From Endomychus coccineus (taxonomy: Eukaryota; Arthropoda; Insecta; Coleoptera; Endomychidae), in the NCBI GenBank assembly GCA_958510875.1, contig OY294067.1, forward strand, positions 146,539,743-146,603,742: DNA of 64,000 nucleotides, given 5' to 3'. The notes under the pieces are model-generated. The model was not told where the DNA came from and searched no databases. It saw only the letters and a list, made by a program, of their open reading frames with translations. How positions within the stretch are numbered: position 1 is the first letter of the stretch; the number at the start of each line of letters is the position of its first letter. This document shows, one piece after another, positions 34,077-46,585 of the stretch. A program made the translations under genes and the position numbers.

Positions 34077-36257
34077 TGGTGTTCCATCGCAACGGATAAC
34101 TACTGATATTGGGAAAACTACAATTTCGGAACGAAAATGAGTGACAGCAAAGTTAGGAGATTATAAGTCTGTTTGTTCAATTCTATTAGTTTTGATTCTT
34201 GTTGTATTAAAGTGTGAAATATATGTTCTTATGAGTGGTACAATGATTTCAGTTGATTTGCAGGATTACTGACAATTTCGAATTTTGTTAATTTCCATTG
34301 ACATTTCTAACCCAAGGACGTTCGTTAGTCCAGGAAAAATACTGAATATAGTTGATCAGAGTTAGGTTGAATACACCTCTCCAAAATGGAATCTCTGAAA
34401 TGAAAGTAAAAAGAGGCATATTTGGAGGTGATCTCACACGTTTCGAAACATCTTTGACTTCAATTGACAATGAACAATTAAATGAAGAGAGTCATTTTTT
34501 GATTACAGAGAAGATTAGAATCAATTAAACCTAGTTTCAATTTTTTTGATGAATTACAATCTCAACTAGAGATAACAATAGCCATTGAAGAGAATCAGAA
34601 TAAAGAAATAATATGATCAGAACTTGAAACATATTATTAAGTATCTATATAAAAAGATAGAATATTTATCAATTCATTTCATGAATATAAGATACAAAAA
34701 TCTACAACTACCTCTCCTAATAATCAATTCCCAAGTTCTCCATCAAACGTAGGTATTTCAGATGACGATCAACAGTGTTGTTCAGAATCATATTCATCTT
34801 AGTAAAGGTTCGAATGATAACATTGAGAGTGGTGCAAGATCTGAATTAAATCAAGTTAAATATACACCTTTACGCTTGGCAACTTTGAGTGGATCATTAT
34901 TAAGTGGCTAGTTTCGAGACGCGTTTACAGCTTTAGGATATGAAAAAAATATAATGAGTGATATAGAGAAATCTTATTTTTTCGAATCATCTTTACGAAA
35001 TGAGGCTAATAAAGTTATACAATTATTAAAGGTAATTTCATCAAATCTTTGATTGCCTGACAATTATCAAGTGATCGTTTCGAGAACAAGTCCCGGATAA
35101 TTTTCAATTACATCAAGGCTTTCTTTGATTTTTTTGCTATATAAAAAGAAACGTATTCAGATTTAAGAAAGTTATATGACAATTCAACAAAAAAGTTAGG
35201 ATCGTTGCAAATTTTACAAGAGCCTGGTCAATACATCGGATACCTACTATAATTATTTATATAATTACTTCTATGTTTGATATCCTGAATGGAAGAGTGT
35301 GAATCTATCAAATTCCAAGGTAAATTATCATCCATGGAATATATGAATACATTCCTGAAATATAGATGTGAACTTCTTGAAAATAGGAATACAATTTGAA
35401 AGATTCAATCACGATAGGAAATTTGAAACAATCACAATCTAGACCTCATACTGATATCAGTATCAATGAATCATAAAAATGCTGTTCCTATGAAGGAGAA
35501 CACATGATCTATTCTTGTGACAAGTTACTGAAACTTTATATTCCAACAAGAATTACAGAACTATAAAATAAAATGTTATTTATCAATTGGAAATTTTGCA
35601 ATCAATTGTACATATTCTTATTGTTAGCAGTGCAATCGTGAACATAATACCTTAGTCCACATTCAGAATCTTGAAAATGATCATCAACCTGATGCAGGTA
35701 CTTCTGTGAATCATGATCAAGCTACAATTGAGAATCCAATGGTAACATCTCATGTGTTCACTAATTGCGTTGATAATCAAGTTTGAATATAATAAAGGAC
35801 AATTATTATAATTAGCACGAGTACTTCTTGATGAAGGTTTCCACTTGGATTTAGTGTATAATTATTTCAAGACCATTGACTCGACTGAGGTCAGATGAGG
35901 CAGATTTTGAACCTTTAAGACCAGTTTATTTCCTACTCCGCGTAACCATTCCTGATCCAAATTTGCTCGAAGAAAAGAAATCTCGTCTGAACAAATATTG
36001 AAAAATCCAGTGAGTAATACAAATTTTTGGGGAAGATAGCTTCGAGAGTACATTTTTAGAATTACAAAAAAAATGAATTGAAAAGTCAATCGTACTCTAC
36101 TAAAAATGGGCAGTTTGGTTCTCTTGAAATAGAACAATGAAATAGTATTGAGGTTCAGCGAACAGTTTAAAAGCTCTTTGTCTTGTCAATAGATAGTGAA
36201 TAATATTTTCATAATTATGTTGGTTTTCATTTTCGAAGTGGGCGGAATTTCAAGTCA

Positions 36258-36447
36258 TGTTAGGTATTTTAGTTCTACAAAGGGATTCGCTATATGTTCC
36301 GTATTCTTGGAAACTGTTATGTAAGAATTACTAATTGTAAAAAAAAAACAATGGAAGTCTAGAATATAATCTATTTCTATATTTACTAATATTACAATTC
36401 AAAAATATAAGAAAAGTTGTACAGTTCACTATTCACAATATTAAACA
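36258..36447 (+). repeat. 3' LTR of the BEL remnant (190 bp)
   Basis: Diverged partner of the 5' LTR. A GTGGGCGG purine-rich stretch lies upstream at about 36238-36246. Confidence 0.72.
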
Positions 36448-37346
36448 CAACACCATTTAGAATCCAAAATATCTTTCATTTATGAACACGATCCCCATAT
36501 AGTATTCGAAGAAGACGGTACTGTTTTTCATACTAGAGAATCTAGAAGAAAAGTTCGTTTGGCTGACTGATGAAAAAACCAGGAATTGATCTGACAGTGA
36601 GAAAATGAATATGAGACTTTTTTATAGTCTTAGAACCATTCTGCAAAATCAAATTTAACCGATGTGCAATGTGTAAACAAAGCTATCGGTGCCTCATTCT
36701 TGATTCCTTTTGGAGAACGTTTGGAATACCTGCCGTTACACTAACCTCATCATAATACTACCATACCAATTTATTTTTTAAATCAATTTACCCTAAAACA
36801 GACATAGCAATGGCCGTTTTATGTTATATCACATCATGAAAACCTAGAAAGATACCTTCCTTCAATTTCGCCGCTTTTATTAACATATTGAATGAAAATA
36901 GAACATCGAGACTTTTCCTTGATATTTGTAGTGTAGTCAGTTTGCACCGGAAAAAAACAATGCATCTTATATTTCGGCTCCTATTGTTTCTGCGACCTAT
37001 TGTTCTTGCTTTAGAATGCAACCGGTTCAAATCTTTTGGACAAATGTTCTTGAATCACATTTTATAAGTAAATTAAATGGTTCGCGGAAGTTACTAGAAG
37101 ATTTCTTCGCTTTAGACTACGAAAATTACTCGTGTTTTGGCTTATGTTTTTCATTACTTGGAGGAAATTTTTCTAGATCTGAAAATCCCTGTTATACCCG
37201 AACATTATTTATGCATTAAACAAGTAACATCCATGGCCATGAAAACAAACTTTGTTCAATATGACTTCCACGTAACCACTAGTGAGTAGTATACCACTGA
37301 ATTTTGAAAGATCGCGAAGAGGTTCGGTCATGTTTTTGGTCAGGCT
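36448..37346. other. unassigned stretch
   Basis: AT-rich. A short + frame near 36470-36570 (EHDPHIVFEEDGTVFHTRES) resembles nothing I can name. No gene is called. Confidence 0.3.
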
Positions 37347-38219
37347 CAGGGCCGTTCCAACCTGGTCGAGCGCCGTCGTGCAAATGTGATCACAGCGCCT
37401 TTTTTAGTGCATATATTTTTTAAATTTTATACGATTTTATATTATGTATATTCAACATAATCGCTATCATTAAATAATACAACTGTGAAGCAAAAATAAA
37501 CATTTTATTACCAAACAAAAAATAAACATTTTTTGAACAAGAAATATTTACCTAATCTAAATAACCTGAATAAAACTATAATAACCACTGAATAAAAGTA
37601 GCTTAACGCGTTTTCTTTCTGGAAAATTCAGAAATAAGATCAGTTACATTTATATTGTCCTACATATCACTATCGATATGATTGTCAAATTATCGAGCCG
37701 CTGTTGGTCCATTGACGATCTTAAGTAGTTTTTGATTAACTTCAACTTTGAGAAAGTTCTCTCCGCTGAAGCAGCCGATACAGGCATTGTCAATAAAATT
37801 CGCCAAGCTGCGCTTGCATTTGGAACAGAATGGGTTAAATTATTCTTTATAATGTAGTCTAATATTTGTGTCGGTTTTTGTAGTCTAAGATTACACAAAT
37901 GAAAATGATTTCACTGCAATACTAGCTTGGCCAGACAAGAATGAACTTGTGAAAGGAACTAGGAGATATAGGTCGGGACCAAGCAACTCAAAGAAGTCAT
38001 GTTTGACTCTATAGATAATAATAATAATAATACATTTCATAAATTATTTATTTAAATATTATTACTTATTTCCTTCTTGTGTTTAATCTCAATTCTAGCA
38101 TATTCTAACTGATTTTTCAGACATTGGTAAAAATAAAGAGATATCTCCGGCGCCTTTTTCGTGACGGCGCCGTCGCGCGCCGCACGACCTGCATAGTGCA
38201 CATATGGTTGGAACGGCCC
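37347..38219 (-). mobile_element. short hAT derivative with hATC relic
   Basis: The ends are AGGGCCGTTCCAACC on the left and GGTTGGAACGGCCCT on the right. They are flanked by the 7-bp direct repeat TCAGGCT (37340-37346 and 38220-38226); the eighth base is ambiguous by one or two positions. GC-rich CGCC/GGCG palindromic sequence lies just inside both ends. At 873 bp it is too short to be autonomous. Its minus strand keeps the last part of a transposase. Confidence 0.85.
37650..37898 (-). pseudogene. hAT transposase C-terminal (hATC) relic
   Basis: This 82-codon frame contains the dimerisation motif WRILLTMPVSAASAERTFSK, then LKLIKNYLRSSMDQQRLDNL. The DDE-type catalytic domain is missing, consistent with internal deletion. 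The sequence differs from the 22440-26614 transposase, so it is another hAT family. Confidence 0.85.
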
Positions 38220-40084
38220 TCAGGCTTATGAGTTTGACGCATTGGTTGAGGACGATGCTGATTTAAAACCTATAACTTGAATAGGGTAATTTATTTCGCC
38301 TTATATTAAAATTTAAAAAATAGTAAGCAAAAATAAAATAAAAATTAATAAGTAGCTTCAGAAGAAACAAGAACACAGTATGCAAAACACGAACGGTAAT
38401 ATAGTAATCACAGAATAACATTAATACGAATCTCCTGATTCATGGAGACAAGGATAAGCTGCTCTGTCACATAACAAGTATGCCCATATTTATAGTTGTT
38501 ATGTGCTGCCAATATTATGATGTATTCCGATTCGACTGTGAAGTTTGTAAACGGATAACGTTGAAGGCAGTCGAAACTGCCGCTTTAAATCGCGATGATA
38601 ACAACGATTGAACAGTGACGTTTTCAAGAAGCCTCAGGTTATCTAGCTGATGGGCTGTTGCGTGTAAGCGGGGGTATAGATCGCACACTCTTCTAGTTCA
38701 GTTTCAAGACTGCGCCGGCGGTAAGAAACGTTGCATTTCATTCTGTTTGTAACAATAAGCTTTGCGCCAGCGGTATATAATATTAATGATGGAACAAAAA
38801 TATATTGAATTAATTATTATTATTAAGAAATGTATCTTTATGTATTATACTTATTGTTCTGGAGAATAGTTAAAGGTAGGCCTTACCTACCTCAACGAGC
38901 CATCACTGGACACAACTTAATTGATCACGTTCTGTCAGAGAAAATTTGAAATTTTAATAGGAAGACTTTTTAACAAACTCTTACATCAATCTGTGGTAAA
39001 TTGGAAACATAAACTTAATTTGAGTTGAATTGATTTCATTTAACCGTTATTTTGTGATAATCCATTTTTAAAATAATTCCCAATTTGATGCCTATAACCA
39101 CAGAAAAGTAACATTCCACCGTTGAAACACTATGTTATAAGAACATTACATATTCTGCACTCTTGTACCTAGTCAAAATATAAAGAATAATAAGACTCTT
39201 ATGAAACCGTTGATTGCGATCTACAGCCACGTTGATTATTATATCACCTCGACTTCGCTGATTATCAGATGGAATAGATGAAAATGGAAATTTGAAATGG
39301 AATTATTAAATTGATACTTAATAGAAATTGGAAATGGATTCTGGAATTAATGTTGAAATTGGATTTTAAAATGGGTATGGACATTGGAAATCGGAAACTA
39401 AAGTGAGGAATAAACTTTATTTTGACAATTTCGAAAAATGTCTTATTCTACAAAATGAGAGATATGAGTGAAGCGAAAGAGAGAAGTCAGCTCAGCAGCT
39501 TCTACATGGTCCTTCATAGAACAACACTGTTTAAGTGATTTTCTTATGTATGTTCAATACTATTGATAGATAATAATCAATTGATTCTCAGAAGAAGAAT
39601 ATTTTAATTTATTCCGAGAAATCATTAACTTTGATGATTTTATTCAAGACTATAATCACTTTTGCTAAGGAAAATTCTCCTAGAAAGCATTTTTTATAAT
39701 AGAGGTTTCAGATCCAATTTATGATGCACACAACAGAAATGGTACGTTTTTGATATTACACTTGTATGAAGTTATCAACACCGTTTATCCACACTTTATG
39801 ATGTATGTACTGTCGAAGATGAGATAGAGGAAATTTGGAATATGCAATATTGCCAGATTTATCAGACAATCTACTATAGAAAATTATTCATTTATTCTAG
39901 GATATATTAGTGATGTAACTTATTAACAGAACAAACTATTTACATTGATTATTTAGAACAAATATTATCCTAAAAACTATGAGGAGTTGAATGATTCATG
40001 TGAGCTGCACCTACTGAATGACAATATTCCAATCCTTGATAGACGATTTGAATGATGAAAATAATAATATCATGATTTTTTTTT
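38220..40084. other. unassigned stretch, possible solo LTR
   Basis: 38480-38900 is a GC-fluctuating block with a TATAATATTA stretch and a GGTAGGCCTTACCTACC palindrome near 38876. It looks like a promoter-bearing repeat or solo LTR, but no partner copy is in the window. The remainder is AT-rich, with nothing recognised. Confidence 0.25.
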
Positions 40085-40870
40085 AAATCGATATCTCTGA
40101 ACCACGACGAGCTTGTTGATGAACTTCTGACTAATGCATCTCCATGAATTATTCTCACATGACAACACCATTGCAATCCTAGCTTACGAATGTATGAACA
40201 AAATATTCTTTTCGAGAATTTTCGGAAAATGTTATATCTCTGAAACTACGACGAGCTTGTTCCTGAAATTTCGGATGATGGATTTCCTTGTGTTACTCTT
40301 ACATGAGAATTATATTGCGTCACTTGACAAACCGTACGAGTGGAGGGAATTTTTTTTTAATTTTTTGAGAAATCGATATCTCTGAATATAAGACGAGATT
40401 GTCCGTAAAATGCTGGCTGATGTATCTCCATAGGCTACTCTTACATGGTCATACCGTAAAAAATGAAAACTGTATTTGTACAGAATCAAACAAAGGGCGA
40501 TATCCATTGAACTGCGGCGAAGATATTCATTGAATTTTGGCTAATTGCACCACTTGACAACCCCTACAAAAGGAGGGAATTTTTTTTTATTTTTTTTAAC
40601 TGATATCCCTGGAACTACCACGTTGTTCATAGGATTTTGGCTAAGAATACGCTTACAGTACTTACAGTACAGTACTATATTGCTTTGCATGAAAAACCGT
40701 ACAAAAGGAGGATATATTTTTTTGAAGTTTTTGAACAATTGACAACTCCGAAACTACGACCAGTTTGTTTATGCAATCCTTATATTACTCTTAAATGACA
40801 ACTATATTACACCCCTCTACAAACCGTTCAAAAGGAGGAAATATTGTTCTAGAATTTTTTGCGACTATTG
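40085..40870 (+). repeat. decayed tandem array, period about 100-145 bp
   Basis: Six diverged units each carry ATATC(T/C)CTGAA-CTACGACGAG-like sequence, at about 40091, 40232, 40376, 40500, 40603 and 40742. Most are followed by an AGGAGGGAATTTTTTTT block. Spacing varies from 103 to 144 bases. This looks like a local satellite in decay. Open frames in it are an effect of the repeat. Confidence 0.65.
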
Positions 40871-42308
40871 TCAAAAATCAATATTCACGGGGGAGGGGGG
40901 TTATAGGGTAACGCTATTTCCTGACTCGACAAACTGCACGAGTAAAGAGGATTCTGTCTCCATCAATCTTTTTCCAAAAATCAATATATCGACGTACAGA
41001 GAGATGTTCCATTATATTTTGAATGACTTCTGTTCATAGCATTTTATACACTTTTAGTGTGATTTCATTCCACATGAAGTCAATATTTTATCTATGAATG
41101 TAAAGAATATACTCCAATTACATTCAAGTATTAGGCGTACTTGTGTATTTAAAATGCACTTACAAGGTAGCTAGCCATTCCTTGATAAATCGTACGAATA
41201 ACAGAATAATAATGTTGAATTCTTTGAGAAAAAATTGATGTATCTTCCTGAAATTTCTCCGATTAGCCAGTAATCATATTTATCAAATGAAAATGATACA
41301 AATTGAGTAAATATATAATTGAAATGAAAATTTCAAGATTGTGATGAAAACAAAAATTAATTAACCATTTATTTTTGAGGAAACCTTTTGGATTTTATGG
41401 ATGTCGCACCTCATAGTAACATGATCTATAGTGTGCGTCTGCTGTTCTCTCCTTAGACTATATAATGTATAAGTTATGTCATCGCACTCTGTTACAATCA
41501 CATATAATATGAGCAGGTGACATGTTTCCGATAACTACCGAAACATCTTCATAATAATTCTACATGAACATGATAATTCACAATCTCACGATAATTCATA
41601 TTTTTATTGAGTTATTTCTATTTTCTCAGCTGTATCGAACAGCACATGTCTAATTATAGCATTATTCAAATTGCAATAATAATTGTATCTTTCGTTACTA
41701 TACCCTCTTAGAATATCTACCATACATGGCACTAGTGTTGAAAAATTTTCATTAACTATTTCACTTCCGGAATTATTGAGATCAAAAGTCAACTCAAAAT
41801 TTCATCTCTCAAATTTCACGATCATTTAGATTTAGATTGTCTTTTAGGAATGGACAGTAAAAAGAATGAAAGCAATAGTGAACATTAAAGATAGTTTGGA
41901 GATAGTTATTTTACCGAATTGTTGTCATGAAAATCATTATGATTGAAGTACCCCTCGAATATGCCATATTGAGACAAATTATATAGTCTTTTCGAAATTC
42001 CGCACAGAACATTATTGACTCATTACTATCGCAAGGACCTATTGGGAAAGATCTACCGATGATGTTTCAAGCGTTGAAGCCTTCTAGTTTGAGAATAAAC
42101 CTGTCATTAGAATTGAACATGATTTTAATAAAGTATTTGAAGGACTTAAATCAATATTCAAGATTACTGTCTTGATTTTGGATTCTTCTAAAATATACAT
42201 AATATTCTTTTTATAAGAAAATCCTTCATACATCTAAGGAATATCCAAATTGAGACAGTAATTTCGAATATCGATTCAAGTATATCCAATCGTTACGGTG
42301 CCAATTAT

Positions 42309-42310
<2 letters not shown>
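40871..42310. other. unassigned stretch with a retropepsin-like scrap
   Basis: At about 41799-41930 the + strand reads HDHLDLDCLLGMDSKKN and then, after a shift, MKAIVNIKDSLEIV. The first resembles the LLGMDFL block of gypsy proteases. It is otherwise AT-rich with no gene. Confidence 0.3.

Positions 42311-42386
<76 letters not shown>
42311..42386. repeat. (ATT)n microsatellite, LINE tail
   Basis: About 25 uninterrupted ATT units, the 3' tail of the LINE on the minus strand. Confidence 0.95.
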
Positions 42387-43264
42387 GTATTGCTCAAATT
42401 AATTCACAAGATACGTAATAGAGAAATAAATATATATGAACAATAGTACATTGATACACCAAAGTAAAAACACTTGAAGGTGCAAAGAAATAGACATGAA
42501 TATATACCTATATATTATAGAACATTACACACACTTCATCTTAATGTAAGTTTGAGATACTTATCAATCACACAATTAACACATATATTATAGTCATAAC
42601 TCATCACTAAAATCATTCACATCCTATCATTCAATAATGTGATGGATCTGCTTCCTTTCTGTAATCGCCAAATACTCTTTCAGATTTTTCCTAAATTTTC
42701 GTATGCTATTAGCTTGTTTAACATTATCTGGTAACGCATTGAATATTTTCAAGGACACATAGCTGTAACTTTTTTGTCCTTTAACAGTTGCTTTGAATGG
42801 AGTTTTGTAATATGTAGATTTATTACGTGTCTGGTACGAATGATCGTTCAGAAAATGCTTCTTATCTTCCGAGAATACTTTGAGAGCTGTTTTCATGAAG
42901 TATAATTGTCTTATATCTTGTATACCTGTTTCTTTAAATAATTTGTCAGAATTATATAATTTTGATTTATTTGAGTTCATTTTTAGAATTCTTCTTTGAA
43001 TAATACTTAGATCTCTGAGATATGTTGTATTAGTACTTCCCCACACAGTAATAGCATAGTTTAAGTGGCTTTCCACAAGGGCATGATAAACAATTTTCCG
43101 CGTTTGCCAGTCCAAAAAATTATTTATATGCTTAATTCTGTACAGAACATATCTCAATCTATTTACCAAGGTTTCAGCGTGCTCATTCCATTTTAGGTGT
43201 CGGTCAATTTTTAGGCCCAGGTAAGTAACGGTATTTGATGATTTAATTTTAATCTTTCGTCTCT
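42311..43264 (-). mobile_element. 5'-truncated LINE with (AAT)n tail
   Basis: On the minus strand an open frame of about 212 codons (43263 to 42627) encodes the C-terminal part of a non-LTR RT: TVTYLGLKIDRHLKWNEH, then YHALVESHLNYAITVWGST, IQRRILKM and a final KIFNALPDNVK...IRKFRKNLKEYL. A 3' UTR of about 240 bp follows, then a perfect-looking (AAT)n tract of about 25 units (42311-42386 as ATT on +). 5' truncation and a microsatellite tail are the marks of target-primed reverse transcription. No internal stop is present, so it is young. Confidence 0.9.
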
Positions 43265-43366
43265 AGCAAATAAAGTCTGCGATGAACGCCTTTATCAGAC
43301 CATCATGTATTCGCACCGTGTACCATGATGATCTGAAGTGTCAGCTTGAATTAGTGCTACTATTCT

Positions 43367-43501
43367 TGTAAAATCATAAATGATACGGCACTGTACTACG
43401 TCTTCGAATATTTTGTTGTTATTGGAATTGAATTGTCGTTTTGAGAGACGAATTATCAATTGAAAATAATTCACACGATTTTATATTGAATTATAAATCC
43501 G
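43367..43501 (+). repeat. 5' LTR of BEL/Pao (135 bp)
   Basis: Begins TGTAAAATCATAAATG. The final CA seen in the partner is CG here. Confidence 0.88.
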
Positions 43502-43813
43502 ACCGGGATGAATGGTGAATACAAATAATCAAGTAAAGTGAGAAATAACAAGAAGCCGGCCAGTCGTACAAAGCAGCAGTGGTCCAGTGCAGCTGAGGTA
43601 AACAAATTACTAGTATCGTCCTAAGTACCTATTCCCTATAATATTGTGAGTTCTGTCCTAATCAATCCTAATCATTCCTCATAACTTTATTCATTCCTAG
43701 TTGATTCAGAAAATACTGAGCCAGTTTCGTTGAATATTTGTATCAGTGTTTGAGGTATTGTAGAATTCAATATTCAATGTGACATATCATATACATTGAT
43801 ATTGATTTCATAA

Positions 43814-44270
43814 TGGCGGATGCAATAAGAGTTAAAACGGGATATTATCTAGGGTAAAGCTACTCGATTACAAACATACGTTAATTCTTTAGACTTTTCT
43901 AATTTAAAAACAACTGGTAATTGAATTGAATGCATGTAAGGATAAATTTGAATCGTCTTTTGACGAATTTAATGAAATTCAGTTGGAAATTTAAGTGCAA
44001 TTCGAGAACAATTATTTTTCGTTAATATCACAAATCAAAACTATTTCTAATAAATATTATAGATCAATGGCTAATGAAAATGCTGCTACAAATGTTTCAA
44101 GCTCCAATTCAGTTCATACAATGTATCAAATTGCCGAGTTTCGATGGTCAATACGCAAGTTGGTTGGAATTCCGTGATTCATTTAAAGCGTTGTTAGAAA
44201 ATAACCCGACTTTGTCAGAGATAGATGTCAGATGTTTGAAATTTCATAGAGCAATCAGAAAGGCACAAAA
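43814..44270 (+). pseudogene. BEL/Pao gag remnant
   Basis: Starts with MADAIRVK and is soon broken by a stop and frameshift. It continues as RLQTYVNSLDFSNLK and, after another shift, as the typical block LPSFDGQYASWLEFRDSFKA (44129-44188), then ENNPTLSEID. Zinc knuckles are not seen, so the C-terminal part is lost. Confidence 0.75.
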
Positions 44271-44284
44271 TTGTAAAACAAGTT

Positions 44285-44740
44285 TTGTTATCAACTGCGA
44301 TAGTTTTAGTAAAAGACAAAATTAATATGAATCATAAATGTCGTGTATTGCTTGACAGTGGATTGCGGAGCCATTTCATAACGGAAGAAATTAGCAATAT
44401 TTTAGGAATTCAAGCAATCAATGTTATTTATGTAATAAAGGGAGTAGGTCAATCTTTGCAATACATAAAATCCCAAATCAAGGTGAACATTTCGTCTTGT
44501 AATTCTCAATTTAACACAAATATAAATTGGTTGGTTATTCTGGTAATAACGGAAAAATTTCCTCTAGTTCAGTTTAGTAAGGAACATTTGGGAATACCAG
44601 ATGATATACAATTAGACGATCCTCATTTAAATGAATCAAGAGAAATTGATATGTTGCTTGGTTCAAATGTTTTTTGGTACAAGAATTATGGGACGAACCG
44701 ATTATTTAAAATTGAAATACTAAATGGAAAGAATTTCTGA
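44285..44740 (+). pseudogene. BEL/Pao aspartic protease
   Basis: A 151-codon open frame with the active-site block CRVLLDSGLRSHFITEE (D-S-G) and EIDMLLGSNVFW near its end, the ILLG motif of Pao-type A17 proteases. The frame stops at 44740, where RT should follow. Confidence 0.82.
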
Positions 44741-44769
44741 GAGAATTACTTATTTTAAGTAAGAGGCAA

Positions 44770-45267
44770 ATACCTCGTCACATTTTAAGTAGCGAACAAA
44801 ATATAAGACTAGAGTTGCACGATTTTGCCGATGCATCGGAACGTGCATTTGGATCCTGTGTTTATATACGTTGCATAAGCTCATCAGAGCAAATTATGTC
44901 ATGTTTACTCTGCGCAAAATCACGTGTTCCGCCCTTGAAAAAGTTAACACTTCTGCATTTGGAATTGAATGCAGCGGTATTACTTGCACATTCACTAAAA
45001 AAAATCATTGATGTGATGGGAATTCATTTTCACCAAAGATATTATTGGTCGGATTCGACAATAGTATTGAATTGGTTAGATGATGCTCCAAATGGTTGGA
45101 AAAGTTTTGTAGACAACAGAGTTGCTGCAATTCAATCTATAACACAAATTGATGTTTGTGGAATCAGTAGACAACCCTGCGGTTTTGATATCCAGAGGAT
45201 GCAGTCCTACTTTGTTAATAGACTCAAAATTATGATGGTATGGACCAACCTGGCTTCAAATAGATGA
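44770..45267 (+). pseudogene. BEL/Pao RNase H-like domain
   Basis: Open from about 44800 with LHDFADASERAFGSCVYIR, then CAKSRVPPLKKLTLLHLELN and YYWSDSTIVLNWL. These three blocks (Asp, Glu, Asp) are the RNase H carboxylates in Pao elements. It ends at a stop at 45267. Confidence 0.82.
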
Positions 45268-45473
45268 GAATGTATGTTGTAAACAAGTTGAAATCGAACT
45301 AGCAGAAGAAATTTCCGACAAGCGATCAAGTTGCAACATTGTTATGGTCACAAATAATATTGACATAGTTTCTAAATATTTTTCTTTGAAGTAATTATAG
45401 AGAATAGTGCGGGTACATATCAAGATTAAGAAATAATACAAGAATATGTCTAGACAATGGAATTATTGGACCA

Positions 45474-46394
45474 TTGACACAATCGGAATTGAAATGTGCA
45501 TTGGATGCATTATTAAGAATTTGTCAACAAAAATGTTTTTATTTAGATTACAATAATTCAATTATATGCAAGCCTTCACACAAACGAAATAAAATATTAT
45601 CTTTGAATCCATTCCTTGATAATGACAAGTTGATAAGAGTTGGCTGCAGAATTACAAATCTTCGGGGAAAATATGATCCAACTCTATAGCCTCAAAAACA
45701 TAAATTGACTGAAATAATATTGAAAGAGAGACATACAAATTTATTGCATTGTGGCGCTCAAGCACTGTTATATAATATTAGAGATAATTATTGGCCTATA
45801 TCAGGACGCGAATTTACCAGAGACATTGTGAAGAAATTTATCACTTGTTTCAAAAGTAATCCTAGGGGAATAGATTATCTCATGGGAGATTAACCTAAAT
45901 TTAGAGTCAATACATCATTACAATTTTTGAATGTTGGAATAAATTATAGAGGTGCATTTTCACTGAAAGATCGCAAAGGTCGTGGAGCAAAATCCATAAA
46001 GGGGTATTTGTGTTTATTCATTTGTATGTCCACTGAGGCAGTGCACTTGGAGGCAGTTTCAAATTCAACCACTGAATCATTTATTGCAACATTAAAACGT
46101 TCTATCGCCCGACGCAGTAAACCAAACAATATATTTTCTGATAATGGTTCAAATTTTGTTGGAGCCAATAATGAAATTAAATACCTCTAAAAGTTTGTCG
46201 GATCAATGTCTGAGGTAATTGGTAATTTTTGTATCAACGATAGTATTAAATGGCATTTCATACCCGCGAGATCTGCCACGTTTGGAGGTTTATGGGAGGC
46301 AGGCATGAAAAATAGAGTAAATAAAATACGAAAAGAATTATGGGTAATGCATCATTCTCAATATAACCATAATCAATTTGATCATTCATTTTAG
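45474..46394 (+). pseudogene. BEL/Pao integrase
   Basis: Several linked frames give KLTEIILKERHTNLLHCGAQ with the HHCC finger ending in a partly lost TCFKSNP, then GIDYLMGD. The core follows, with FLNVGINYRGAF, YLCLFICMSTEAVHLEAVS, FSDNGSNFVGA and FGGLWEAGMK. The finger has one Cys only (ITCFKSN), and several stops (45687, 45891, 46188) separate the parts. It would have joined element DNA to the chromosome but is now inactive. Confidence 0.85.
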
Positions 46395-46450
46395 TTTGTA
46401 TAGTATTTATTTTATTTTTTTGGAAAGCAATACTTCCAAGGCGACCGGTA

Positions 46451-46585
46451 TGTAAAATCATAAATGATACGGCACTGTACTGCGTCTTCTAATGTTTTGT
46501 TGTTGTTGGAATTGAATTGACGTTCTGAGAGACAAATTGTCAATTAAAAATAATTCACACGATTTTGTATTGAATTATAAATTCA
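46451..46585 (+). repeat. 3' LTR of BEL/Pao (135 bp)
   Basis: TG...CA ends, offset exactly 3084 bases from the 5' LTR with no indel. Confidence 0.88.

Larger units (their letters stand above)
33900..36447 (+). mobile_element. BEL/Pao LTR retrotransposon remnant
   Basis: LTRs at 33900-34076 and 36258-36447 share TGTTAGGTATTT starts and ATATTAAACA ends. The left one is followed at once by TGGTGTTCC, a plausible primer-binding site. Between them lies gag-like sequence near 34850-35040 (LRLATLSGS, FRDAFTALGYEK, SLRNEANKVIQLLK), which matches BEL gag (LPTFSG...EFRDLF...). The internal part is only about 2.2 kb and protease, RT and integrase are not recognisable, so most pol is deleted. No 5-bp target duplication is evident. 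Confidence 0.7.
43367..46585 (+). mobile_element. BEL/Pao LTR retrotransposon lacking its RT
   Basis: Paired LTRs (43367-43501 and 46451-46585) bound about 2.95 kb of internal sequence. In order it holds decayed gag, aspartic protease, RNase H and integrase, the BEL/Pao order. The RT domain expected between protease and RNase H is missing: only about 75 bp separate them. By my count the LTRs differ at about 12 of 135 positions (9%), so the copy is old. Flanks show no matching 5-bp duplication. A CCGACCGGGATG stretch follows the left LTR and may be a primer-site remnant. Confidence 0.88.
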
